From NCBI GenBank assembly GCA_022844565.1, contig JALHLK010000048.1, positions 1 through 38,015 on the forward strand: DNA of 38,015 nt, read 5' to 3'. Below the pieces are notes generated by a model that saw nothing but the letters and a program-made list of their open reading frames with translations, was not told the origin of the DNA and searched no databases. Each line of letters begins with the position of its first letter. Position 1 is the first letter of the stretch. The DNA comes from Saprospiraceae bacterium. Its GTDB lineage: Bacteria > Bacteroidota > Bacteroidia > Chitinophagales > Saprospiraceae. The position numbers were made by a program, and so were the translations under genes. Of the stretch, positions 6,901 to 16,083 are shown piece after piece.

Positions 6901-9723
6901 ATGAACATAAAGCATTTTATCGTATTGAGTCTGTTGACAGTCAGTTGTTCAAATCCGAAACTACAGAAAAATATTCCTGAAGCTGTTAAACCATTACGAG
7001 ATATTTCGAATGAATTTGCTAATCCCACCGAATCATTTAGGCCTGGTGCTTTCTGGTGCTGGTTAAATGGAAATATGTCCATCACAGCGATTACGCGTGA
7101 CCTCGAAGCAATGAAATCCAAGGGAATAAATAGGGCTGAGATCTGGGATGTTGCTGCAATCAGAGACCCATCTTTCATTCCGGCAGGTGGTCAATTTCTT
7201 GGAGAAAAATCGGTGGAGCTCATAAAGCATGCTATAGCAGAAGGCAAAAGATTAAATATGAGTATTGGCATTGTTGCATCAAGCGGATGGAATGCCGGGG
7301 GTTCATGGGTAACACCTGAGTGGGCTTCAAAAAATCTTTACTTCTCAAAAGTTGATGTAACAGGGCCCAGCACTTTGTCTATGAATCTTCCATTTCCAAA
7401 GTTTCCGGAGGGATGCCCCATGAAAGACAAAGATACGCCCGTGTTTTATAAAGATGTTTCAGTGCTGGCAGTTCCTTATAGTGAATCCAACACGATTGGT
7501 GATGTTTCGCAGGTAGTTAGTCTTACTCCATTTTATAAGGATGGTAAATTAACTTGGAACGTCCCGGAGGGAAAATGGATAATACTCCGCTTCGTGTGTT
7601 CAAATAATGGTCAGCAACTGATTGTTCCATCGCCTAACTCGAATGGTCTGTTTATCGATTTCTTCGACCCACAAGCAACAATACGTCATTTAAAATACTT
7701 TATGGACCGGCTGGGCGTAACCCCTGAGAATTCTGCCGAAGCAGGATTGGCATATTTTGAATTCGACAGCATGGAACTTTCCGAAGGTACTCCATGGACT
7801 GATTCATTTCCTGCCATTTTCATGGAACGGCAAGGCTATGAAATAGAAAAATATCTGCCAATACTTGCCGGTTGGGACATTAAGAACAACACTAAACGTT
7901 TCCGCTACGATTTCAACCAAACCGTTAGCGATCAACTTATTTATAGTCATTATCAAACGGGTACAGAATTTTTGAAGAATTACAATGCTGAGCTGGTATC
8001 TGAATCTGGTGGTCCTGGTCCGCCTATCTGGGATACATGCCCAGTGGATGCTCTTAAAGCCCTTGGCAATGTGTCCACTCCCAGGGGTGAATTCTGGATT
8101 CAACATAGAAATATGTTTTTGATCAAAGAAGTATCTAGCGCTTCACACATCTACGGAAAAAAAATAGTCGATGCGGAATCTTTTACCACCTGGAGAAGAT
8201 GGAAAGATTCACCCTTTGATATGAAAAAAGTAGTAGACCGTGCTTTTTGTGAAGGGCTAAACAACATCACCTTCCATACTTTTGCCAGCACCAATCCGGA
8301 AGATGGTCTACCTGGTAGAACATATCATGCAGGTTACGATATGAACCCAGGTACCACCTGGTGGAATAAATCAAAACCTTTTATGGACTACCTTGCACGG
8401 TGCAGTTATTTGCTGCAGCAAGGATTATTTGTAGGTGATGTTTGCTATTACTATGGAGATCAGACACCGAATTTTTTTCCACTTTTTCATGATGTACCGG
8501 ATAAACCAACACTAAAAGGTTTAAGCAAAGGGTATGATTTTGATGTGATAAACACGGATGTAATACTCAACAGGATGTCGGTTAAAGACGGCCGACTGGT
8601 TTTGCCTGATGGGATGAGTTATGCGATGCTGTTACTGCCGGATCAGGTCCACATGCCATTGAAGGTATTAAAGAAAATCAGCGAGCTGGTTAATGCTGGT
8701 GCTACTATCGTTGGACCACGGCCAACAACAGTTCCTGGTTTAGCAAATTGGGAAAAAGAAAATATAGAATTAAATAAACTCTCTAATACATTATGGGGAT
8801 CAACTGATGGAAAAAACATCGTTGAAAACACCTATGGTAAAGGCCAGGTATTCTGGGGCCTTACTGCTGACGAAGTATTAAAAAAACAGAAGCTCGAGCC
8901 CGACTTCAGTTTTACAGGAAACTCAGATATAGATTATATTCACAGAACAACAGCATTTGGAGAAATCTATTTTTTACGAAATGAAAAAAATCAACCGGTA
9001 AAAGCCACATGTCGTTTTAGAATAAAAGGTATGTATCCAGAAATATGGGATGCTTCAACGGGTACTTCATTTCGAATAGCTGATTTCTCTGAAAGTGAGA
9101 AAGGCACAAGTTTAAACATTGAACTACCTGCCCATGGATCAACTTTTATTGTCTTTAGTAAAAATAATAGACCTATACTGACCGCATTGGATAAACAGAC
9201 GGTTAATCAACTAGTATCCGAAATTTCAGGCTCCTGGAAGGTAAACTTTCCTTCTGGCTGGGGAGCTCCGCCAACAGTCTCTTTTGATAAACTTATTTCA
9301 TGGACAGATTCTGAAAATAAAGGTGTTCGGTATTTTTCCGGAACAGCAGTATATGAAAATTCCTTCATATTAAATGTAAAATCTGAAAAGGAAACAATAC
9401 TACTTGACTTAGGAGATTTACGGGATGTGGCAGAAGTCTTTGTCAATGAGAAATCGGCTGGCATTCTATGGAAAAAACCCTATCAGGTTGACATTACGAA
9501 ACTTGTTAAGCCCGGTACGAATGGACTTAAAATCGAAGTCGTTAATATGTGGAGTAACCGATTGACAGGTGATATGCTATCCGACCCAAAGGATCGGTTC
9601 TGTAAAACCAATCATCCTTATATGAAATCGGAAGTCTGGCCTGGCGGAGATGAGCCCTATAAACTTCAAACGGCAGGGCTATTGGGTCCGGTTACAATAG
9701 TTGAATCTAGAGGAAAGAAATGA
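6901..9723 (+). CDS. GH106-like glycoside hydrolase, lipoprotein (alpha-L-rhamnosidase family)
   Basis: This 940-residue lipoprotein has a signal peptide with lipobox LTVSC (Cys16), so it is anchored in a membrane, probably facing the periplasm or the surface. The segment AFWCWLNGN followed by a DLEAMKSKGINRAEIWD-type stretch at 47-80 resembles the start of the GH106 (alpha-L-rhamnosidase) TIM barrel. The barrel runs to about 560 and is followed by beta-rich accessory domains. The last 100 residues (LDLGDLRDVAEVFVNE, KKPYQVDITKLV, NMWSNRL) form a galactose-binding-like domain common in this family. It probably removes rhamnose from plant or microbial polysaccharides; the specificity is inferred. 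No SusC/D genes adjoin it, so it is not part of a visible polysaccharide utilisation locus. Confidence 0.75.
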   Translation: MNIKHFIVLSLLTVSCSNPKLQKNIPEAVKPLRDISNEFANPTESFRPGAFWCWLNGNMSITAITRDLEAMKSKGINRAEIWDVAAIRDPSFIPAGGQFLGEKSVELIKHAIAEGKRLNMSIGIVASSGWNAGGSWVTPEWASKNLYFSKVDVTGPSTLSMNLPFPKFPEGCPMKDKDTPVFYKDVSVLAVPYSESNTIGDVSQVVSLTPFYKDGKLTWNVPEGKWIILRFVCSNNGQQLIVPSPNSNGLFIDFFDPQATIRHLKYFMDRLGVTPENSAEAGLAYFEFDSMELSEGTPWTDSFPAIFMERQGYEIEKYLPILAGWDIKNNTKRFRYDFNQTVSDQLIYSHYQTGTEFLKNYNAELVSESGGPGPPIWDTCPVDALKALGNVSTPRGEFWIQHRNMFLIKEVSSASHIYGKKIVDAESFTTWRRWKDSPFDMKKVVDRAFCEGLNNITFHTFASTNPEDGLPGRTYHAGYDMNPGTTWWNKSKPFMDYLARCSYLLQQGLFVGDVCYYYGDQTPNFFPLFHDVPDKPTLKGLSKGYDFDVINTDVILNRMSVKDGRLVLPDGMSYAMLLLPDQVHMPLKVLKKISELVNAGATIVGPRPTTVPGLANWEKENIELNKLSNTLWGSTDGKNIVENTYGKGQVFWGLTADEVLKKQKLEPDFSFTGNSDIDYIHRTTAFGEIYFLRNEKNQPVKATCRFRIKGMYPEIWDASTGTSFRIADFSESEKGTSLNIELPAHGSTFIVFSKNNRPILTALDKQTVNQLVSEISGSWKVNFPSGWGAPPTVSFDKLISWTDSENKGVRYFSGTAVYENSFILNVKSEKETILLDLGDLRDVAEVFVNEKSAGILWKKPYQVDITKLVKPGTNGLKIEVVNMWSNRLTGDMLSDPKDRFCKTNHPYMKSEVWPGGDEPYKLQTAGLLGPVTIVESRGKK

Positions 9724-9859
9724 TAATGAAACTACTGAAATAAAAGTACTGATTGCGTCTTAGTATGAAGCATGTTACTTCTTCGTTTTACACGAAAGAA
9801 GGAAACAAAGGGAAGGCTTCTATTATAAAGTAATGCTCCCCACTCCTCAGTAAAAAGGC

Positions 9860-10171
9860 ATGATGAAAAAAAATCATTATGCGAAAGCCAATAACATGGG
9901 AATATTAGGCATTACTGCCGAAGATGGCGACACAATTTTTTCACCATGGGAACGAATTTGGTTTCGCCCCACCCTTGAAATCATTGGGCCTCAAAGTGGT
10001 TATAAAGGAATCGACGGACTCTCCAATATTATACTTGACAATTCCATGGCAAGAATCACTTATAGATTAGTAAACAATCAATTAGGTGAGGAAATTCTTG
10101 ATATGATTGTAAAGCATATAAACATAAATGACGGCGATATCAACAAATTTTGCTGTAAGTCTTTGTCATAA
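9860..10171 (+). CDS. Hypothetical protein
   Basis: This 103-residue ORF has codon use like its neighbours, which favours a real gene. The segment SPWERIWFRPT (28-38) faintly recalls the N-terminus of Yip1-domain membrane proteins, but no membrane segments follow, so it could be a truncated relative. It lies between the glycosidase (136 bases downstream of its stop) and the convergent katG. The function is not recognised. The intergenic stretch before it has a weak hairpin (CTTCTTCG / CGAAAGAAG, about 9780-9801). Confidence 0.45.
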   Translation: MMKKNHYAKANNMGILGITAEDGDTIFSPWERIWFRPTLEIIGPQSGYKGIDGLSNIILDNSMARITYRLVNNQLGEEILDMIVKHININDGDINKFCCKSLS

Positions 10172-10270
10172 AGGTATTGGGCTATATATGGACTCACGGA
10201 GAACTCCTGAATACCCGATTTCATTATAAATGATACCAGACTTTTCCATAGCCTTCTTTTTATAGAAATT

Positions 10271-12568
10271 CTATTCGTCCTTCACATCGTACCGATCAAG
10301 CATCATCACTTTGTTCCACGCTGATACGAAATCATTCACAAAGCGCTCATTTCCATCATCAGCTCCGTAAACTTCAGCAATGTTGCGTAGTTGCGCATTG
10401 GAACCAAATATCAAATCGCAGCGGGTCGCTGTGTATTTTGTCCTTCCACTTTTCCGGTCATTGATGTTAAACAGCATTTCGTTTTCACCTTGAGGAACCC
10501 ACTCATAGTCCATGCTGGTTAGTACCTGGAAAAAATCATTAGACAATTGCCCAGGGTGGTCAGTAAATACACCGTGTTTGGAGTAATCGTAATTTTGGTC
10601 CAATACTCGAAGTCCTCCTACTAAAACCGTCCATTCTGGTGCATTTAATGTCAATAGTTGGGCACGGTCAAGGAAGATTCGTTCTGAAGGTACACGGTAT
10701 CCTATTTTATCATTATGGTAGTTTTTAAATCCGTCAGAAACAGACTTCAAGTAATCAAAACTTTCTACATCAGTTAGTTCTTGAGTAGTGTCCATACGTC
10801 CTGGGGTAAAAGGCACACTAACTTCCGTACCAGCATCTTTGGCTGCCTTTTCAATAGCTGCACAACCACCTAGAACCACTAAATCAGCCAGAGAAACTTT
10901 CTTGTTACCCAATTGACTAGCATTGAAATCACTTTGAATTGTTTTAAGCTTATCAAGAACCTTATTAAGTTCAGAAGGTCTATTCATAACCCAATTTTTC
11001 TGTGGTTCCAGTGCTATGCGAGCTCCATTGGCGCCACCTCTTTTGTCAGAATGGCGATACACAGCGGCTGATGACCAAGCCGCTGAAACTAGAGACGAAA
11101 TGCTTAAGTCACTGGCGAGGATCTTGTTTTTCAAGTCGGCCATGTCAATACTGGTAACCAATTCATGATTGCAAACTGGAATTGGATCTTGCCAAAGCAA
11201 ATCCTCTTTTGCTACTTCAGGACCCAAATAGCGAGCTTTTGGCCCCATATCTCTATGCGTTAATTTATACCAAGCTTTTGAAAAAGCTTCTGTGAAATAG
11301 TCAAAGTCGTTTAAAAATTTCTTACATACTACGTTATAGGCAGGATCTACCTTTAATGCAATATCAGAAGTCATCATCATCAAATCCTCCATCTTTCCAT
11401 TTAGATGTGCATTTGGAGTTTTTGGAGCACTTGAATCCATCGGAGTCCATTGGAGGGCTCCAGCCGGGCTTTTAATTTTTTTCCATTCAAATTTGAACAG
11501 GTTGATCAAGTAGTTATTGTCCCATTGTGTAGGATCAGGCGTCCATGACCCCTCAATCCCATTGGTCATTGCGTATTGAGCAAATCCCGTACCTTCTGGG
11601 TTCTGCCAGCCCATACCCATGGCCTGAATAGGTGCTGCTTCTGGTGCAGGACCTATCTTACTGGCAGATACCATACCGTGACTCTTCCCGAATGCATGTC
11701 CACCTGCAATTAAAGCTACAGTTTCTTCATCATTCATCGCCATACGCTTAAATGATTCTCGAATGGCTCGTGCAGAATCCATAGGTTCTCCATTACCACC
11801 AGGTCCTTCTGGGTTTACATAAATTAGTGCCTGATGGGTAGCAGCGAGCGGATTTTCAAGGTCTCGATTCTCATCCGAAGGTTCTCCTTCCCAGCGAAGC
11901 GTTTGGGTCACCATTTCATCGGGATGACCATCGTAGTATTCGCCCACTTTTGATTCCTTGAATGGCTTACCGTTCCAGAATTCTGGACCCCAGTAGGTAC
12001 TGCGGTCGGGTTCCCACGCGTCACGTCTTCCTCCTCCAAAACCAAAGGTAGGAAAATTCATGATTTCTAGAGCACAATTACCAGTCAAAACCATTAGGTC
12101 TGCCCAAGAGAGCGCAGCACCGTACTTTTTCTTTATTGGCCAAAGAAGGCGTCGGGATTTGTCCGTATTCCCATTGTCCCACCAAGAGTTGATGGGAGCA
12201 AAGCGCTGCATCGCTTGTCCTGCACCACCTCGGCCGTCGGCGATACGATACGTACCTGCTGCATGCCATGCCATACGAACCATTTGCGGACCGTAATTAT
12301 TGTAATCTGCTGGCCACCAATCCTTTGAATTAACAAGTAAAGTCTTAATATCCTGCTTAAGTTGCTGGAAATCAATTTTATTAAAAGCTTCTTTATAATT
12401 CTCGTCACTCATGGGATTGGCTGCAGGCTGGTCCTGATGCAGCAGCTCCACCTGTAAACGGTTGGGCCACCAATCATCAACCTGGGGATGTGTGCCAATT
12501 GCTCCACCTATTCGGGTACCCCGAAATGGACACTTGGCGAGATTTTCTGGATTATCACTATTTTTCAT
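10271..12568 (-). CDS. katG: Catalase-peroxidase KatG
   Basis: This 765-residue haem enzyme breaks down hydrogen peroxide and also acts as a peroxidase. The distal active site is R98, W101 and H102 in [13 protein letters not shown]. The residues of the Met-Tyr-Trp cross-link needed for catalase activity are present: W101, Y250 in [11 protein letters not shown] and M276 in FKRMAMND. The proximal haem ligand is H291 in [11 protein letters not shown]. The second, haem-free peroxidase-like domain fills the C-terminal half, giving the normal bacterial length. No export signal is seen, so it is cytoplasmic. It is a single gene with its own promoter and a tandem operator about 75-135 bases upstream. 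Confidence 0.97.
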   Translation of the reverse strand: MKNSDNPENLAKCPFRGTRIGGAIGTHPQVDDWWPNRLQVELLHQDQPAANPMSDENYKEAFNKIDFQQLKQDIKTLLVNSKDWWPADYNNYGPQMVRMAWHAAGTYRIADGRGGAGQAMQRFAPINSWWDNGNTDKSRRLLWPIKKKYGAALSWADLMVLTGNCALEIMNFPTFGFGGGRRDAWEPDRSTYWGPEFWNGKPFKESKVGEYYDGHPDEMVTQTLRWEGEPSDENRDLENPLAATHQALIYVNPEGPGGNGEPMDSARAIRESFKRMAMNDEETVALIAGGHAFGKSHGMVSASKIGPAPEAAPIQAMGMGWQNPEGTGFAQYAMTNGIEGSWTPDPTQWDNNYLINLFKFEWKKIKSPAGALQWTPMDSSAPKTPNAHLNGKMEDLMMMTSDIALKVDPAYNVVCKKFLNDFDYFTEAFSKAWYKLTHRDMGPKARYLGPEVAKEDLLWQDPIPVCNHELVTSIDMADLKNKILASDLSISSLVSAAWSSAAVYRHSDKRGGANGARIALEPQKNWVMNRPSELNKVLDKLKTIQSDFNASQLGNKKVSLADLVVLGGCAAIEKAAKDAGTEVSVPFTPGRMDTTQELTDVESFDYLKSVSDGFKNYHNDKIGYRVPSERIFLDRAQLLTLNAPEWTVLVGGLRVLDQNYDYSKHGVFTDHPGQLSNDFFQVLTSMDYEWVPQGENEMLFNINDRKSGRTKYTATRCDLIFGSNAQLRNIAEVYGADDGNERFVNDFVSAWNKVMMLDRYDVKDE

Positions 12569-12641
12569 ATTAAATTATTGACTTAAAAAATGTTTTAAAA
12601 GTTGTAAAACTAAACAGCTAACCTATTTTGTTTTTCTATAG

Positions 12642-12702
12642 CAAATATCAATCACATCACTTGGATAAGTGTTACATAATTTGTGATATGAGTATCATAA
12701 TT
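12642..12702 (-). promoter_or_regulatory. Tandem 21-bp-spaced operator and -7 box of katG
   Basis: On the minus strand, half-sites AATTATGATA (12693-12702) and AATTATGTAA (12672-12681) are 21 bp apart. The -7 box GATATTTG (12642-12649) begins 22 bases after the second. Similarity to the other copies extends upstream (AAATGTTTG, 12703-12711). The predicted transcript start is near 12635, giving a leader of about 70 bases before katG. No TTG -33 element is needed if the proximal half-site replaces it. Confidence 0.7.
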
Positions 12703-12799
12703 CAAACATTTAAGTCGATACTTTATTTTAACCTAAAATAGAATGATAAACTGTACATAATTGGGGATTAAGTTGATTAACCGGCGAAATTTCCTACAT

Positions 12800-13180
12800 T
12801 TATAATTGAAGAACATCCGTAGGTGTTACAACTAAAACTGTCTTGTCCCCTCTTATAGCAATAGGTTGTTTAAGAATTTCAGGATTCTTTTGAATCATTT
12901 TAATCCAATCATCTGGAGATAGATTTTGTGATTCCAAATTGATCGGTTCAAGTTGTGAGTCTAATAAATCATTGTCCTGATTTATTAGATCTTTTAACTC
13001 CATTCCTAACCGGCCGGCAATTTCTAAGATTTGCGAACCAGTAATTGGTGTTTTTGATATGTCTATGACGAAAACAGGGATGCCTTGCGCTTTAGCATAT
13101 ACCAAAGTTTGTTTGGCCCTGTTTGAGTTTTCGATACAGTATAGCGTTATTTGTTGGTTATTTGTTTCGATTTGTGCCAT
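12800..13180 (-). CDS. ArsC/Spx-like thioredoxin-fold protein
   Basis: This 126-residue protein resembles the ArsC/Spx/MgsR family. An N-terminal strand is followed by C15 (LYCIENSNRAKQ), then an alpha/beta core, a conserved PITGSQI loop, and the C-terminal signature PIAIRGDKTVLVVTPTDVLQL-like with the family 'RP-x-x-x-x-G-x-K' pattern. Only one cysteine is present, so it lacks the Cys-x-x-Cys of Spx and the extra cysteines of many arsenate reductases. It might be a thiol-stress sensor or a bacillithiol-linked oxidoreductase; the function is inferred. It lies between katG and the YihY gene on the same strand. An operator-promoter of the katG type is found 285 bases upstream of its ATG. Confidence 0.65.
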   Translation of the reverse strand: MAQIETNNQQITLYCIENSNRAKQTLVYAKAQGIPVFVIDISKTPITGSQILEIAGRLGMELKDLINQDNDLLDSQLEPINLESQNLSPDDWIKMIQKNPEILKQPIAIRGDKTVLVVTPTDVLQL

Positions 13181-13464
13181 AATTAATGTTTTAATAGAAT
13201 TTATATTTGCAATGAATGATTCTCATCAGAGCTCTTTTTAATTGGCAAAATTGCACCTCTGCCTTGTCACTTATTCCATTGAATTTATCCATAAGAAATA
13301 GCTAATGGAATACTGCATAAAATATTATTCAAATATGATATCATTTCTTGTTTGGCTTTTCGGTAACAATTTTCAATACATCATGGGTTGGCTAATCTAT
13401 TGATTGTATAAAGCTTTTGAATCGATACATTCATTTTATCTTTTTAACAGATTAGTTTCTTATC
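13181..13464 (-). other. Long putative 5' leader of the ArsC-like gene
   Basis: The stretch between the predicted transcript start (about 13458) and the ArsC-like ATG holds no convincing gene. A 17-codon ORF on the minus strand (13383-13436, starting MNVSIQKLY) is followed in frame, after its TGA, by about 30 open codons. Stop density is near what chance predicts for this base composition. It may be an untranslated leader or the remains of a small gene. Confidence 0.3.
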
Positions 13465-13525
13465 CAAAGGTAATGAGTTTTCACTAAGAGAGTCTTACAC
13501 AATTTTGAGAATGTGTTACATCACT
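13465..13525 (-). promoter_or_regulatory. Tandem 21-bp-spaced operator and -7 box (third copy)
   Basis: On the minus strand, half-sites AGTGATGTAA (13516-13525) and AATTGTGTAA (13495-13504) are 21 bp apart. A perfect TAnnTTTG box, TACCTTTG, lies at 13465-13472, again 22 bases after the second half-site. The flank 13526-13534 (AAAAGTTAG) resembles the AATGTTTG flank of the katG copy. It points towards the ArsC-like gene. Confidence 0.65.
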
Positions 13526-13593
13526 CTAACTTTTACGGTAGGCAATTTTTCTTGAATAAAATTTAAAGAACTGGACTTTTGAAAAGCGCACAG

Positions 13594-14496
13594 CTAATTG
13601 GAGTTAAAATGAATATCTGATTTTGCAATTTCGGTCGGAACAACCCTACCCGAAATGAAATCGGCATAGGCGCGAGTAAATTCTGCACCAAAGAAAACAA
13701 TCATTGAGGAATATGAAACCCAAAGCATAATTAAAATAATCGAACCTGCAGCCCCATATCCATCGCCGGGGTTTAATTTTCCAAAATATAATCCCAAACC
13801 GTATTCTCCTATATAAAACAAGAATGCAGTAACAATAGAACCAATCCACACATGTTTCCATTTTATTTTTGCATCCGGTAAAAATTTGAACATCAAAGCA
13901 AACAAAACGGTAAGAATTATAAAAGATAAAATGATATTAACTACATGAAGGGTCACAAAAAATGTTTCAGAAAAATTGCCCGACAACCAATTGCCAAAAG
14001 AGGAAAGTAACGCGGAAATAACAAGTGAAATTAACAATAAAAACGCAATTGTAACGATTAGTCCGAATGAAAACAAACGGATCCTGACAAAACTCCAAAT
14101 GCCATTTTTCGATTTATCCAACTTAACTTCCCATATGATATTTAAAGATTTTTGTAACTGTGCAAAAACGGTTGTGGCACCCACAATCATGATAATAATT
14201 CCAATGATTGTTGCCAAGAGTGAATTTTTTGCTTGGCTGGCCTCTAAAATAATATTCTGAATCTGCTTAGCAGCATCAACACCCATTGTAGATGTGAACT
14301 GGGCTGTTATTCGATTATTTACAGCATCGTTTCCAAAAAAATAACCGGCAGATGTTATAATAACTACCAACAACCCAGGTAATGCAAAAATTGCATAATA
14401 GGCAATTATTGCACTTTCGCGAAACGGATCTTTTACCCACCATTTCTTAAGCGCTTTTTTTAAAATTGAATAGAAATTTTTAAATGGTATTTTCAT
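13594..14496 (-). CDS. YihY/BrkB family inner membrane protein
   Basis: This 300-residue protein of the YihY/BrkB (formerly called RNase BN) family has about six membrane helices: near 28-52, 96-120, 138-165, 182-208, 218-240 and 246-270. The family motifs ESAIIAYYAIFALPGLLV (N-terminal), FGAEFT (near the C-terminus) and GAAGSIILIMLWVSYSS are present. The family's transport role is not settled. It lies 37 bases downstream of the methionine-rich lipoprotein gene on the same strand, so the two are probably co-transcribed. Relatives often neighbour stress genes in Bacteroidota (general impression, not checked). Confidence 0.85.
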   Translation of the reverse strand: MKIPFKNFYSILKKALKKWWVKDPFRESAIIAYYAIFALPGLLVVIITSAGYFFGNDAVNNRITAQFTSTMGVDAAKQIQNIILEASQAKNSLLATIIGIIIMIVGATTVFAQLQKSLNIIWEVKLDKSKNGIWSFVRIRLFSFGLIVTIAFLLLISLVISALLSSFGNWLSGNFSETFFVTLHVVNIILSFIILTVLFALMFKFLPDAKIKWKHVWIGSIVTAFLFYIGEYGLGLYFGKLNPGDGYGAAGSIILIMLWVSYSSMIVFFGAEFTRAYADFISGRVVPTEIAKSDIHFNSN

Positions 14497-14533
14497 TCCT
14501 ATCTTTTATCTCAAATACCTTTACTATGAATTA

Positions 14534-14983
14534 TTAATGATGCGGTTTATTTGGATCTTTCTTTTTATCCATGTTCATGTCTTTTTTTTCTCCCTTCATC
14601 TTTTGCATCATCTCCATCATTTCCATATTCTCCATCATCGATTTACACATTCCGGACATCATCGTCGAATCTCCTTTTGACATTTCCATCATTCCCGACA
14701 TCATACCCTGCATCATGCCGGGGTTATCTTTCATCATCTTTTTCATCATTTCCTTTTGCTCCATCATCATATTCATTTTTTCATTTTCCTGCATCATCAT
14801 TTTGCCGTTCTTGCTGTCCATTAGCACCTGCATCATTTCTTTAGCCATTTCTTTATCATTGGCGATTGTGGTCATGATTTCATTTTTTGATTCGGTTTTT
14901 GAAAGCATTTTTTGTGTCGATTGACAACCTGCTATACTTATTAACAAAGCGATCCATAAAGCAGTCTTAGGTAAGTTATTCAT
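14534..14983 (-). CDS. Methionine-rich lipoprotein, probably metal-binding
   Basis: This 149-residue lipoprotein has a signal peptide and lipobox SIAGC (Cys20). I count 38 methionines (about 25%), concentrated between residues 47 and 129 in MM, MMM, GMM and EMMEMM clusters. Histidines occur only at the end (PHH) and there is one mature cysteine besides the lipid-bearing Cys20. Met-rich envelope proteins commonly bind Cu(I) or Ag(I), or act as sacrificial oxidant sinks; both fit the stress neighbourhood, but the function is inferred. The segment NEIMTTIANDKEMAKEMM resembles part of the neighbouring frameshifted secreted protein, suggesting a distant family tie. Low complexity on the opposite strand produces spurious Ser/Phe-rich ORFs. 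Confidence 0.8.
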   Translation of the reverse strand: MNNLPKTALWIALLISIAGCQSTQKMLSKTESKNEIMTTIANDKEMAKEMMQVLMDSKNGKMMMQENEKMNMMMEQKEMMKKMMKDNPGMMQGMMSGMMEMSKGDSTMMSGMCKSMMENMEMMEMMQKMKGEKKDMNMDKKKDPNKPHH

Positions 14984-15183
14984 GATTTTTATTTGTTTAA
15001 GATTAATAATAAATTTTACATTAACTATTTAAGGACTTCGATTGACTTAAATTTGGCATGATTTTAATGACATTTTGTTTTCAATAATTTTCTTCTTCAC
15101 TAAGTATTCTTCATTGTTAATTCCCCTTGTTGCAAATCGCTTTTGCAAAATGCCAAACGGTGAATCCTATTTCTTTAGTTGTC

Positions 15184-15487
15184 CTAAAAAGTAATAAGGT
15201 GACGTTTGATATTGCTTCCTGAGCATATGTCCATCATGTTATCCATCGTTTTTAATCCCTTTGCTTTGTCTTCTATCATCATGCAGCATGATGTAGATGC
15301 CCTAATATTGCCATTTTGCTTAATTGCATCCATTACTTCTTTCGTGTAAACAACATTGTCCATGAGTTCGGTAATTACTTTTGCTCGGGTGTCTTCGTTG
15401 TTGATTTCAGTTGTTGAAGAAATTGCCACATTGTGTAAACTAAAACATCGCTGCAAGGGCAAGAAATAGAACTGTTAGATTTTTCAT
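15184..15487 (-). pseudogene. Small secreted Met/Cys-containing protein, frameshifted in the signal peptide
   Basis: From the ATG at 15487 the reading is a signal peptide, MKNLTVLFLALAAMF, that meets TAG at once. Removing one T from the TTTT run at about 15441-15444 joins it to SLHNVAISSTTEINN and an open frame to the TAG at 15184, giving exactly 101 codons. The mature part has DNVVYTKEVMDAIKQNG and the Cys/Met segment TSCCMMIEDK. It lies under its own operator-promoter, with the ATG about 30 bases after the predicted start. The frameshift could be a real loss, phase variation in a short homopolymer, or a sequencing error. Confidence 0.65.
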
Positions 15488-15520
15488 TTTGATAATTTAT
15501 TCCAGTAAATATTTGTACTA

Positions 15521-15581
15521 CAAAGGTCAACGTATTTAAAGAAATGGACATTACATAATTAGAAGGAAGAGTTACATGATT
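15521..15581 (-). promoter_or_regulatory. Tandem 21-bp-spaced operator and -7 box (fourth copy)
   Basis: On the minus strand, half-sites AATCATGTAA (15572-15581) and AATTATGTAA (15551-15560) are 21 bp apart, and the -7 box GACCTTTG is at 15521-15528. Beyond the half-sites the flank AATGTTTG (15582-15589) equals that of the katG copy. The ATG of the small secreted gene is 33 bases downstream of the -7 box. Its second half-site, AATTATGTAA, is identical to those of the osmC and katG copies. Confidence 0.7.
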
Positions 15582-15591
15582 CAAACATTGG

Positions 15592-16083
15592 CATTGTCAA
15601 GGTTTATAGGGAACTTACTGCAAAGAGAATAAAGGATTGGTAAAAACACTCTTTCATTTTTTTCTCCTTAGGCTTTTTGAGGGTGGCAAAAAAAAAAAAT
15701 GATAGTGTGATTTGTCCGATGGATAAAATTTTTGTGAGGTGGCTTAAAAAGAGGAGATTTAGTTTGTTAGGAGACTTGCAAAGCGATGTCTGTCATCAAG
15801 TTTTCTTTGAAAATCATCCATCAAGAGCCCCACGTTTTAACCCTTAAAATATTAACTAAAAGCAATCCTGGATATCATTTTTTCACTCAAGGGAGTAAGT
15901 AAAAAATGTAAAAATCTACGTCTAAACCATCCTATTCAAGATTTAAATACATAGTTTCGTCTATTGTTTATATAGTATAAGCTCAATAAAACTAAGAAAT
16001 AAAAATTTTTTATATATTTATTGCTTAAAGATTACTAAAACATTAAAAAACAAAAAAGCTTTTTCACTTTGGAATTGGCCCAA
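15592..16083. other. Intergenic region without a clear gene
   Basis: A 42-codon ORF at 15719-15847 (plus strand, starting MDKIFVRWLKKRR) is basic and unlike any family I know; it is probably chance. A 12-A run lies near 15688-15699. AT-rich sequence follows up to the repeat at 16084. I see no RNA gene. Confidence 0.3.

Noticed and set aside
9763-9780. Short resemblance (TATGAAGCAT) to the MITE core
   Set aside because: About ten bases only; not beyond chance in this AT-rich sequence.
12078-12408. Several ORFs overlapping katG in other frames
   Set aside because: Shadows of a highly conserved gene; no independent coding features.
13383-13436. 17-codon ORF in the leader of the ArsC-like gene, possibly extended by TGA readthrough
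   Set aside because: Stop density in the region is near chance and nothing indicates readthrough.
14551-14924. Two plus-strand ORFs rich in Ser, Phe and Ile
   Set aside because: They are the complement of the ATG-rich methionine clusters of the lipoprotein gene; low complexity explains them.
15719-15847. 42-codon basic ORF
   Set aside because: Short, no family features, and AT-rich DNA gives ORFs of this size by chance.
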